Shown: positions 6,304-13,021 of the stretch, piece by piece
How positions within the stretch are numbered: position 1 is the first letter of the stretch
Layout: each line of letters begins with the position of its first letter
Translations under genes and position numbers: made by a program
Notes under the pieces: generated by a model
What the model saw: only the letters and a program-made list of their open reading frames with translations
Told to the model about the DNA's origin: nothing
Database searches by the model: none
From: Bacteroidales bacterium
Lineage (GTDB): Bacteria > Bacteroidota > Bacteroidia > Bacteroidales > Bacteroidaceae
Assembly: GCA_004555055.1 (NCBI GenBank)
Contig: SFJN01000057.1
Location: forward strand, 1 to 13,021
Direction of reading: 5' to 3'
DNA length: 13,021 nt

Positions 6304-8658
6304 ATGAAAAAGACCTTCTTATGCCTTCTGGGCCTGCTCTTCGGCGCATTCTCTGCCGTCCATGCCCAGGACTACGCTTCGCTGGTGAACCCGCTGATGG
6401 GAAGTCAGAGCGACTTCAGCCTTTCGGCCGGCAACACCTACCCTGCCATCACCCGTCCCTTCGGTATGAACTTCTGGACGCCTCAGACCGGAAAGAACGG
6501 TGACGGCTGGCAGTATTCGTATGACGCCCACAAAATCCGTGGCTTCAAGCAGACCCACCAGCCCAGTCCCTGGATCAACGACCATGCCGAGTTCTCACTC
6601 ATGCCCATGACCGGCAAACCCGTAGCCGACGAAGGGGCACGCGCATCGTGGTTTGCCCACAAGGCCGAAGTGGCTCTGCCTCATTATTACAGCGTCTATC
6701 TGGCAGACTACGACGTCACCACAGAGCTCACTCCCACCGACCGCGCCTGCATCTTCCGCTTCACCTTCCCCGAAGCACAGAGCTATGTGTGCGTCGATGC
6801 CTACCAACGCGGCTCAATGGTGGAAATCATTCCCGAACGCCGCATCGTCCGCGGCTATACCACCCGCAACTCCGGAGGCGTACAGGAGGGATTCCGCCAG
6901 TATTTCGTCATCGAGTTTGACAAGCCCTTCGAATATACCAACACCTATCTCGGCACCGCCATCAAAGAAGGTGAAGACGCCGACAAGGTGTCGGAGCACG
7001 GTGGCCTGAAGGCCGAAGGATTCCATGCCCTGGCGATGATAGGCTTCAAGACGCGCCGCGGCGAACAGGTGCATGCCCGCGTGGCATCGTCGTACATCAG
7101 TCCTGAACAGGCCGAGCTTAACCTTCAGCGCGAGGTGACCGGCACCACCTTCGACGCTGTGAAGTCCGAGGGACACCGCATCTGGAACGAGACGCTCGGA
7201 CGCATTGCCATCGACCGCGAACTCGTAGACCTCGGCACGCCCGAAGCCCGCACCTTCTACACCTGCCTTTACCGCTCGCTGCTCTTCCCCATGAAGTACT
7301 GGGAGGAGGATGCCTCGGGACGCATCGTACACCGCTCGCCCCACAACGGCCAAGTGTGCGAAGGCTACCTCTACACCGGCACAGGCTTCTGGGACACCTT
7401 CCGCTGCCTCTTCCCCTTGCTCAACCTGGTATATCCCGATGAAAGCCGGAAGATGATGGAGGGCTTTGTCAATGTCTACAAGGAGAGCGGATTCTTCCCC
7501 GAATGGTCGAGCCCCGGACATCGCGGCTGTATGGTCGGCAACAACTCGGCATCCGTCATGGCCGATGCCTTCATGAAGGGTATTCGCGTCGAGGACACCG
7601 CCACCATGATGGAGGGTCTGCTCCACGGCAAGAATGCGGTACATCCCACCGTCAACAGCTCCGGACGCTTAGGATACGACTACTATAACCGTCTGGGCTA
7701 TGTTCCCTATGATGTGAACATCAAGGAAAACGCCGCCCGCACACTCGAATATGCCTATGACGACTGGTGCATCCTTCAGATTGCCAAGACACTGAATGCC
7801 GAGGCTGCCGCCAAGGGTGTGAAGAAATCGAAACTTCCCGTGGCTGCTGCTACCATCCGCCAGCTCAACGAGCAGGTGCTGAACTACCGTAATCTCTTCG
7901 ACCCCGAAACCCGTCTGATGCGCGGACGCAATGCCGACGGCTCGTTCATGACTCCGTTCTCCCCGCTCAAATGGGGCGATGCCTTTACCGAAGGAAATGC
8001 CTGGCACTACACCTGGAGCGTCTTCCACGACGTCAACGGTCTTGTAGAACTCATGGGCGGTCGCGAACAGTTCGTGCAGATGCTTGACAGCGTATTTGTC
8101 GTTCCGCCACTCTACGACGACTCATACTATGGATTCCCCATTCACGAAATTGTGGAAATGACGGTGATGAACACCGGCAACTATGCCCACGGCAACCAGC
8201 CCATACAGCACATGATCTACCTCTACAACTGGGGCGGACAGCCCTGGAAGGGCGAGGCTCATCTGCGCGACATCATGACCCGCTTCTACAGTGCCACCCC
8301 CGACGGCTACTGCGGTGACGAGGACAACGGCCAGACTTCGGCATGGTATGTCTTCTCGGCGCTCGGCTTCTATCCCGTATGCCCCGGCAGCAACCAGTAT
8401 GTCATCGGCTCGCCGCTCTTCAAGCATGCCACCATACATTTCCCCAACGGCAAGGAACTGCGCATCGAGGCTCCTGCGAACGATAAGGGAACCCCCTACG
8501 TGAATGCCGTGGAATTCAACGGTGCACCTTACTCACCCACTTATTTCGAACACCAGGAAATGGTGAAGGGCGGCAATATACGCTTCGACATGAGCGCCAC
8601 GCCCAACAAGCAACGCGGCACCGACACCGCAGATGCACCATACTCCTTCAGCAAGTAG
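6304..8658 (+). CDS. GH92 exo-alpha-mannosidase, probable alpha-1,2 type
   Basis: A 784-residue GH92 enzyme with a signal peptide (1-22, cleavage at Val-His-Ala before Gln-Asp) and no lipobox, so predicted soluble in the periplasm. Family signatures include LVNPLMGSQ (28-36), GNTYPAITRPFGM (43-55) and LEYAYDDW (481-488). E563 in EGNAW matches the general acid, and D672 and D674 in GDEDNGQ match the two base-site Asp residues. H614-E615 matches the His-Glu pair reported to give alpha-1,2 specificity in Bacteroides thetaiotaomicron BT3990. All five residues keep one constant offset (+30) to the BT3990 numbers as I remember them, so cleavage of alpha-1,2-mannose from N-glycan or mannan ends is inferred. 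HGNQP (629-633) replaces the HGNEP of the first GH92. No clear Shine-Dalgarno and no terminator before it, fitting co-transcription. It is divergent from its neighbour outside core motifs, so not a recent duplication. Confidence 0.93.
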   Translation: MKKTFLCLLGLLFGAFSAVHAQDYASLVNPLMGSQSDFSLSAGNTYPAITRPFGMNFWTPQTGKNGDGWQYSYDAHKIRGFKQTHQPSPWINDHAEFSLMPMTGKPVADEGARASWFAHKAEVALPHYYSVYLADYDVTTELTPTDRACIFRFTFPEAQSYVCVDAYQRGSMVEIIPERRIVRGYTTRNSGGVQEGFRQYFVIEFDKPFEYTNTYLGTAIKEGEDADKVSEHGGLKAEGFHALAMIGFKTRRGEQVHARVASSYISPEQAELNLQREVTGTTFDAVKSEGHRIWNETLGRIAIDRELVDLGTPEARTFYTCLYRSLLFPMKYWEEDASGRIVHRSPHNGQVCEGYLYTGTGFWDTFRCLFPLLNLVYPDESRKMMEGFVNVYKESGFFPEWSSPGHRGCMVGNNSASVMADAFMKGIRVEDTATMMEGLLHGKNAVHPTVNSSGRLGYDYYNRLGYVPYDVNIKENAARTLEYAYDDWCILQIAKTLNAEAAAKGVKKSKLPVAAATIRQLNEQVLNYRNLFDPETRLMRGRNADGSFMTPFSPLKWGDAFTEGNAWHYTWSVFHDVNGLVELMGGREQFVQMLDSVFVVPPLYDDSYYGFPIHEIVEMTVMNTGNYAHGNQPIQHMIYLYNWGGQPWKGEAHLRDIMTRFYSATPDGYCGDEDNGQTSAWYVFSALGFYPVCPGSNQYVIGSPLFKHATIHFPNGKELRIEAPANDKGTPYVNAVEFNGAPYSPTYFEHQEMVKGGNIRFDMSATPNKQRGTDTADAPYSFSK

Positions 8659-8729
8659 CCTGGTGCTACGACACCGCCACACTACAATAACAAAAGCCAT
8701 ACATAAAAACATACATTTTTATTAGGATA

Positions 8730-11700
8730 ATGCATAAGACATACCTGTCGGCACTCATGCTCTGTGCCCTCATTTCCAGCCCTGCCCTTGCTGCCGCGGC
8801 ATCTCCGGCAACAGGCACTGCAGGCATGGCCGCCATCGCCCCGACTCCACAGGCCAAGCCCGTACGCCTTTCTCCCTGCAACAACTATGCTGTGGAGGTG
8901 TATTTCGACAACGGACAGATGTACACCCTCGATTTTTACGGTGAGAACATCGTCCGCCTCTTCCAGGACAACAACGGTGGCATCGTCCGCCCCCCGAAGG
9001 CTGAACCCGAAGCTGAAATACTCGTAAAGAATCCACGTCGCACAGGATTCCGCCTACAGCTGAAGACCACCGATGCAGAATACATCGTGAGCACTCCCTC
9101 CATGGATGTCCGCATTGACCGCGCCACCGGTCTCCTGCACATCACACAAGATGGCCGCGAGGTGGTGCGGCAGACCGCACCCATCGCCATCGACAATGCC
9201 AAGGCTGCACTTACACTCGCCTGCCACGACAGCGAATACTTCTATGGCGGAGGCGTACAGAACGGACGTTTCAGCCACCGCGGACAAAGCATTGCCATCG
9301 AAAACACCAACAACTGGGTCGACGGCGGTGTGGCAAGTCCTACGCCTTTCTATTGGTCCACCGCAGGTTACGGCCTCATGTGGCACACCTTCAAGCCCGG
9401 ACGCTACGACTTTGGTGCCGCCAATCCCAACGAAGTGCAGCTCTTCCACAGCGAAGACTATCTCGACGTCTTCCTGATGGTCGACAAGGAACCTACCGCC
9501 CTGCTCCGCGACTTCTACCAGCTAACCGGAAATCCCGTGCTGCTCCCCAAGTTCGGTTTCTACGAAGGGCACCTCAACGCCTATAACCGCGACTACTGGA
9601 CACCGGCGGCAGAGGGCAAGACGGGCTTCATGGCCTACGAAGACGGCAAGACCTACAACGAGAGCCAGAAGGATAACGGCGGTGTTCGCGAATCGCTGAA
9701 CGGCGAACTCCCCGGTGCCTACGGACACCAGACCAACTACCAGTGGTCGGCACGCGCTGCCATAGACCGTTATCTCGACAACGATATGCCCCTCGGATGG
9801 TTCCTCCCCAACGACGGTTACGGCGCAGGATACGGACAGACCACCTCGCTCGACGGAAACATCCAGAATCTCAAGGCCTTCGGCGACTATGCCCGCTCCA
9901 AAGGTGTGGAAATCGGTCTGTGGACTCAGAGCGACCTTCATCCCAAGGAGGGCATTGCTCCCCTTCTCCAGCGCGACATTGTCAAGGAAGTCCGCGATGC
10001 CGGCGTACGCGTACTCAAGACCGACGTGGCATGGGTTGGATGGGGCTACTCCTTTGGACTGAACGGTGTGGCCGATGTGGGCGAAATCATGCCTTACTAC
10101 GGCCGCAACGCCCGACCTTTCATCATCAGCCTCGACGGATGGGCCGGCACACAGCGTTATGCCGGTATCTGGAGCGGCGACCAGACGGGCGGTGACTGGG
10201 AGTATATCCGCTTCCACATCCCCACCTTCATCGGTTCCGGACTCTCCGGACAGCCTAACATCACCTCTGACGTCGACGGCATCTTCGGCGGAAAGAACGT
10301 TCCCGTCAACGTGCGCGAGTTCCAGTGGAAAACCTATACCCCCATGGAGCTCAACATGGACGGCTGGGGAGCAAACCCCAAATATCCCCACGTCCTGGGC
10401 GACAAGGCCACGAGCCTCAACCGCTGGTACCTGAAGGCAAAGTCCATGCTGCTGCCCTACCAGTACAGCATTGCACGCGAGGCTGTCGACGGCAAGCCCA
10501 TGGTGCGTGCCATGTTCCTCGAATACCCCAATGCCTACACACTCGGCAAACAGACGCAGTACCAGTTCCTCTTCGGACCCTCCCTCCTCGTCGCTCCCGT
10601 CTACCGGAACACCGCGATGGACAACGAAGGCAACGACATCCGCGACGGCATCTACCTCCCCGAAGGCACATGGTACGACTATTTCACGGGCGAACGATAT
10701 GAGGGCAACCGCATCATCAACAACTTCGACACCCCGCTCTGGAAGATTCCTCTCTTCGCAAAGGCAGGAGCCATCATACCCTTCACACTATCCAACAACA
10801 ATCCCGCAGCCATTGACCACGCATTCCGGGGTTACGAAATATGGCCAGGCGGCGAGAGTAGTTTCCATGAGTACGACGACGACGGCGCCACACAGGCATA
10901 CCTCGAAGGCGAAAGCACCCTCACACCCGTCACATGCCGGCAGCAGGGCGACAAGGTTACCGTAAGCATCGACAGGACCACAGGCTCCTTCGAAGGCTTC
11001 CAGCCCCTGAAGCGCACGCACCTCAGCATCCGCGCCACCAAGGCCCCCAAGAAGGTGCAGGTAAGGGTGAACGGAAAGAAGGTGCAGGCAGCATGGAAAT
11101 TCGTCGAAAAGGGCGAATGGGTGAATGCCGCCGCAACCTCCACAACCGAAATGCCCACGCAACCGGCCCACATCGAGGTCGACATCCCCGAAACCGACGT
11201 TACGCAGGCCACCGTCGAGGTGAACGTGACAGGCTGGGAGAATGCACCCGCTGACCCCCTGCTCCGTAGCCACGGCCCGCTGGCAGCACCGGCCTTCGAC
11301 GTACAGAACGCCAAGGCCGGAGCCTACGAACTGCTCCCCGCATGGACCAAGGTTGAGAATGCCGACTACTACGAAGTGGAATACAACGGCATGCGCTACA
11401 GCACCATCCGCAACTGCAGTCTCAATTTCGACGACCTGCAGCCCAAGACCGATTACCACTTCAAGGTCCGCGCCGTCAATGCCGACGGTGCCAGCGAATG
11501 GACAGCCTTCAACTTTGCCACCGTCACCGACCCCCTCGAATGGGCCATCCCCAACCTCGTGGGTACTACCACCTGCAAGAACCAGGGCGGACAGGGTGTC
11601 GACAAACTCTTCGACCGCGACGAAAAGAGCACCTGGCACACCGACTGGGCCAACAATCCCAAAGCCGTGCCCTTCGACCTCACCGTCGACCTGCGTTCCG

Positions 11701-12644
11701 TCAACAAGCTGGACCGCATCGAATACATCCCACGCGAAGATGCCGGCAACGGAACCCTCCTGCGCGGTACCGTCGCTTTCTCGCAAGACCGCACCAACTG
11801 GACCGAGCCCCAGAAGTTTGAATGGACAAGGGACGGCAGCGTAAAGACCCTCAACCTCATCGGCGGCAGTCTCAGACAAGGACCTATCGCCACGGCCGAC
11901 TACCGCCCCGACCTCGCACCCGAAGCACGCTACGTGAAGTTCCACATCACCGATGCCGTCGGAGGCTTCGGATCCGGACAGGAAATGTACTTCTTCCGGC
12001 AGACGGGCACCACCGGCAGGTTCCAGGGCGACATCAACCGCGACGGACGCATTGACGAGAACGACCTCACATCATATATGAACTACACCGGACTGCGTGC
12101 CAAGGACGGCGACTTCGACTATGTGAGCATCGGCGACATCAACCGCAACGGACTTATCGATGCCTACGACATCAGTTGCGTCAGTGTGGAACTCGACGGC
12201 GGTGTACGTCACGACAACAGTCAGGTAGAAGGCAGCCTTACCCTCACCGCCACGAAGGACGGCAATGCCCTCACCCCTGCCAAGGACGGCACCATTCGGC
12301 TCTCCGCCGGCGAAACAATCGAAGTGCTCGTGAGCGGCAAAGACCTCAAGCACGTGAATGCCTTGAGTTTCGCCCTGCCCTACGATGCCGCTTCCATCGA
12401 ATATACCGGTATCGAGCTCCTCGGCATGAAGGACATGGTGAACCTCACCTACGACCGTCTGCACAGCGACAAGACGAAGGCCCTCTATCCTACCTTCGTC
12501 AACCGCGGCAACAACTTCCTCCTCGACGAAGGCGCTCCCGAGCTGTTCCGTCTGAAGTTCCGTGCCCTCAAGACCTGCACCTTCAGTCTGAAGGCTGTCG
12601 ACGGAATGCTGGTGGACCGCAATCTCGGTACCGCCACCTTCTGA
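8730..12644 (+). CDS. Multidomain GH31 glycosidase with Fn3, CBM32-like, dockerin-like and cohesin-like modules
   Basis: A 1304-residue secreted retaining alpha-glycosidase. Signal peptide about 1-23 (Ala-Leu-Ala then Ala run). An N-terminal GH31 beta-sandwich (about 45-265) precedes the catalytic barrel (about 270-605). Likely nucleophile is D432 in KTDVAW and acid/base D484 in WSGDQ, 52 residues apart. Beta-sandwich domains continue to about 835. Fn3-like region 850-935. F5/8C (CBM32-like) 941-1092, with LFDRDEKSTWHTDW at 960-973. Dockerin-like Ca loops at 1101-1112 (DINRDGRIDEND) and 1136-1147 (DINRNGLIDAYD). The C-terminal 1167-1304 looks cohesin-like (SFALPYDAASIEY near 1213-1225, LFRLKFRA near 1272-1279). 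The active-site text and appended modules recall GH31 alpha-N-acetylgalactosaminidases more than alpha-glucosidases; substrate is inferred, and alpha-galactosidase or another GH31 activity is possible. Most GH31 enzymes are much shorter. The start is 71 bp after the second GH92, with AGGA at 8724-8727. No lipobox or clear type IX sorting tail. Confidence 0.9.
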   Translation: MHKTYLSALMLCALISSPALAAAASPATGTAGMAAIAPTPQAKPVRLSPCNNYAVEVYFDNGQMYTLDFYGENIVRLFQDNNGGIVRPPKAEPEAEILVKNPRRTGFRLQLKTTDAEYIVSTPSMDVRIDRATGLLHITQDGREVVRQTAPIAIDNAKAALTLACHDSEYFYGGGVQNGRFSHRGQSIAIENTNNWVDGGVASPTPFYWSTAGYGLMWHTFKPGRYDFGAANPNEVQLFHSEDYLDVFLMVDKEPTALLRDFYQLTGNPVLLPKFGFYEGHLNAYNRDYWTPAAEGKTGFMAYEDGKTYNESQKDNGGVRESLNGELPGAYGHQTNYQWSARAAIDRYLDNDMPLGWFLPNDGYGAGYGQTTSLDGNIQNLKAFGDYARSKGVEIGLWTQSDLHPKEGIAPLLQRDIVKEVRDAGVRVLKTDVAWVGWGYSFGLNGVADVGEIMPYYGRNARPFIISLDGWAGTQRYAGIWSGDQTGGDWEYIRFHIPTFIGSGLSGQPNITSDVDGIFGGKNVPVNVREFQWKTYTPMELNMDGWGANPKYPHVLGDKATSLNRWYLKAKSMLLPYQYSIAREAVDGKPMVRAMFLEYPNAYTLGKQTQYQFLFGPSLLVAPVYRNTAMDNEGNDIRDGIYLPEGTWYDYFTGERYEGNRIINNFDTPLWKIPLFAKAGAIIPFTLSNNNPAAIDHAFRGYEIWPGGESSFHEYDDDGATQAYLEGESTLTPVTCRQQGDKVTVSIDRTTGSFEGFQPLKRTHLSIRATKAPKKVQVRVNGKKVQAAWKFVEKGEWVNAAATSTTEMPTQPAHIEVDIPETDVTQATVEVNVTGWENAPADPLLRSHGPLAAPAFDVQNAKAGAYELLPAWTKVENADYYEVEYNGMRYSTIRNCSLNFDDLQPKTDYHFKVRAVNADGASEWTAFNFATVTDPLEWAIPNLVGTTTCKNQGGQGVDKLFDRDEKSTWHTDWANNPKAVPFDLTVDLRSVNKLDRIEYIPREDAGNGTLLRGTVAFSQDRTNWTEPQKFEWTRDGSVKTLNLIGGSLRQGPIATADYRPDLAPEARYVKFHITDAVGGFGSGQEMYFFRQTGTTGRFQGDINRDGRIDENDLTSYMNYTGLRAKDGDFDYVSIGDINRNGLIDAYDISCVSVELDGGVRHDNSQVEGSLTLTATKDGNALTPAKDGTIRLSAGETIEVLVSGKDLKHVNALSFALPYDAASIEYTGIELLGMKDMVNLTYDRLHSDKTKALYPTFVNRGNNFLLDEGAPELFRLKFRALKTCTFSLKAVDGMLVDRNLGTATF

Positions 12645-12651
12645 CGCATGC

Positions 12652-12687
12652 ATGGCCCTCTCAAACATACACTTTGAGAAGGTCCAT
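12652..12687 (+). other. First hairpin after the GH31 gene
   Basis: TCTCAAA (12659-12665) pairs perfectly with 12673-12679 around a 7-nt loop, and flanking ATGG and CCAT extend the stem with a bulge and a mismatch. It begins 7 nt after the GH31 stop and has no T-tract. It may stabilise the 3' end of the mRNA. Confidence 0.45.
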
Positions 12688-12706
12688 CTACCCCGCATAG
12701 ATAACC

Positions 12707-12744
12707 AATAGGGCTGAATACCAAGCAAGGTATTCAGCCCTATT
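12707..12744 (+). terminator. Intrinsic terminator of the glycosidase operon
   Basis: A perfect 16-bp stem (12707-12722 with 12729-12744) with a 6-nt AAGCAA loop runs into TATTTTCTTC on the plus strand. It lies between convergent genes. The minus-strand side lacks a comparable T-run, so its main role is probably to end the GH92-GH92-GH31 transcript, though it could also slow minus-strand transcription. Confidence 0.88.
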
Positions 12745-12776
12745 TATTTTCTTCAGAAGATTTGTGGGCAGCAATA

Positions 12777-13013
12777 TCATTCTTTAGAAGTCTGGTCAGA
12801 ACCATCGGTTCTGTCTTTATCTTTGTCTTGAGACTTACCATTAGACAATAAGCCATATGCAAATTGTACGAAGCCTAACAGGAGCAAGAAAATGAAAATG
12901 TCAAGAAAACTTCCGACCCTTTCTCCTGGTCTGTAGACTCCCACCTCACCAAGTATTACGCGAATAACCACAAATAGAACAAAGGTAGTTCCCCATACTA
13001 ATATATTTTTCAT
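12777..13013 (-). CDS. Small two-helix membrane protein, unknown function
   Basis: A 78-residue protein I do not recognise. Residues 3-22 (ILVWGTTFVLFVVIRVIL) and 36-56 (FLDIFIFLLLLGFVQFAYGLL) are strongly hydrophobic and fit two transmembrane helices joined by a short loop (GVYRPGERVGS). The C-terminal tail (57-78) is hydrophilic, rich in Lys, Asp, Ser and Thr, and lacks a motif I can name. The reading frame stays open to the right edge of the window, so the start at 13013 (MKNIL) is the best choice but the gene could extend further. The DNA is noticeably AT-richer than the glycosidase genes. It is convergent with the GH31 gene, separated by two hairpins, and probably belongs to a different transcription unit continuing to the right. 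Confidence 0.6.
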   Translation of the reverse strand: MKNILVWGTTFVLFVVIRVILGEVGVYRPGERVGSFLDIFIFLLLLGFVQFAYGLLSNGKSQDKDKDRTDGSDQTSKE

Positions 13014-13021
13014 AAAATTCT

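Noticed and set aside
8131..8202. Loss of the catalytic acid in the second GH92, because of Gln in HGNQP
   Set aside because: The general acid corresponds to E563 in EGNAW, which is present; the Gln lies in a different motif.
10788..11945. Long minus-strand open frame opposite the GH31 gene
   Set aside because: Its Gly/Val/Cys-rich composition is typical of a frame opposite a GC-rich gene, with no recognisable motif, and the opposite strand has strong domain evidence.
1..13021. CRISPR arrays, tRNA or rRNA genes, insertion sequences, transposases or integrases
   Set aside because: I saw no regularly spaced repeats, cloverleaf-like genes or mobile-element proteins on either strand.

Overview
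The window looks like a chromosomal segment of a Bacteroidales bacterium from a gut or other host-associated niche (Prevotellaceae or Muribaculaceae-like; I cannot place it to genus). Evidence: several start regions carry the Bacteroidetes -7 box (TAnnTTTG), Shine-Dalgarno sites are mostly weak or absent, the S1 sulfatase is of the Ser type, and GH92 and GH31 glycosidases occur together. Most coding DNA is GC-rich by eye, while the two window edges are AT-richer.

Layout. (1) Positions 1-244 are intergenic and hold a 20-bp inverted repeat at the left edge plus a third partial copy of its arm. (2) Positions 245-1768, minus strand, encode a secreted S1-family sulfatase. (3) Positions 1769-2311 are a divergent intergenic region with a sulfatase promoter, a candidate dnaA promoter and a strong 12-bp hairpin in a long dnaA leader. 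(4) Positions 2312-3700 encode the replication initiator DnaA, followed by a perfect 14-bp terminator hairpin. (5) Positions 3966-12644 form a likely three-gene operon: two GH92 exo-alpha-mannosidases and a 1304-residue multidomain GH31 enzyme. The GH31 protein carries Fn3, CBM32-like, dockerin-like and cohesin-like modules. (6) Two tandem hairpins close that operon, the second with a perfect 16-bp stem. (7) Positions 12777-13013, minus strand, encode a small two-helix membrane protein of unknown function.

How the genes fit together. The sulfatase, both mannosidases and the GH31 enzyme all have classical signal peptides and no lipobox, so they are predicted to act in the periplasm, or beyond it if exported further. 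The second GH92 keeps the His-Glu motif linked to alpha-1,2 specificity; the first lacks it and has a shorter loop there, so the pair probably cleaves different mannosidic linkages. The GH31 active-site motifs and appended modules resemble the alpha-N-acetylgalactosaminidase branch of GH31 more than alpha-glucosidases; this is inference. Together they suggest host glycoprotein (N-glycan or mucin) breakdown. No SusC/SusD pair or dedicated regulator is visible, so this is an accessory glycosidase cluster and not a full polysaccharide utilisation locus within this window. DnaA sits between the sulfatase and the mannosidases and has no obvious functional link to them.
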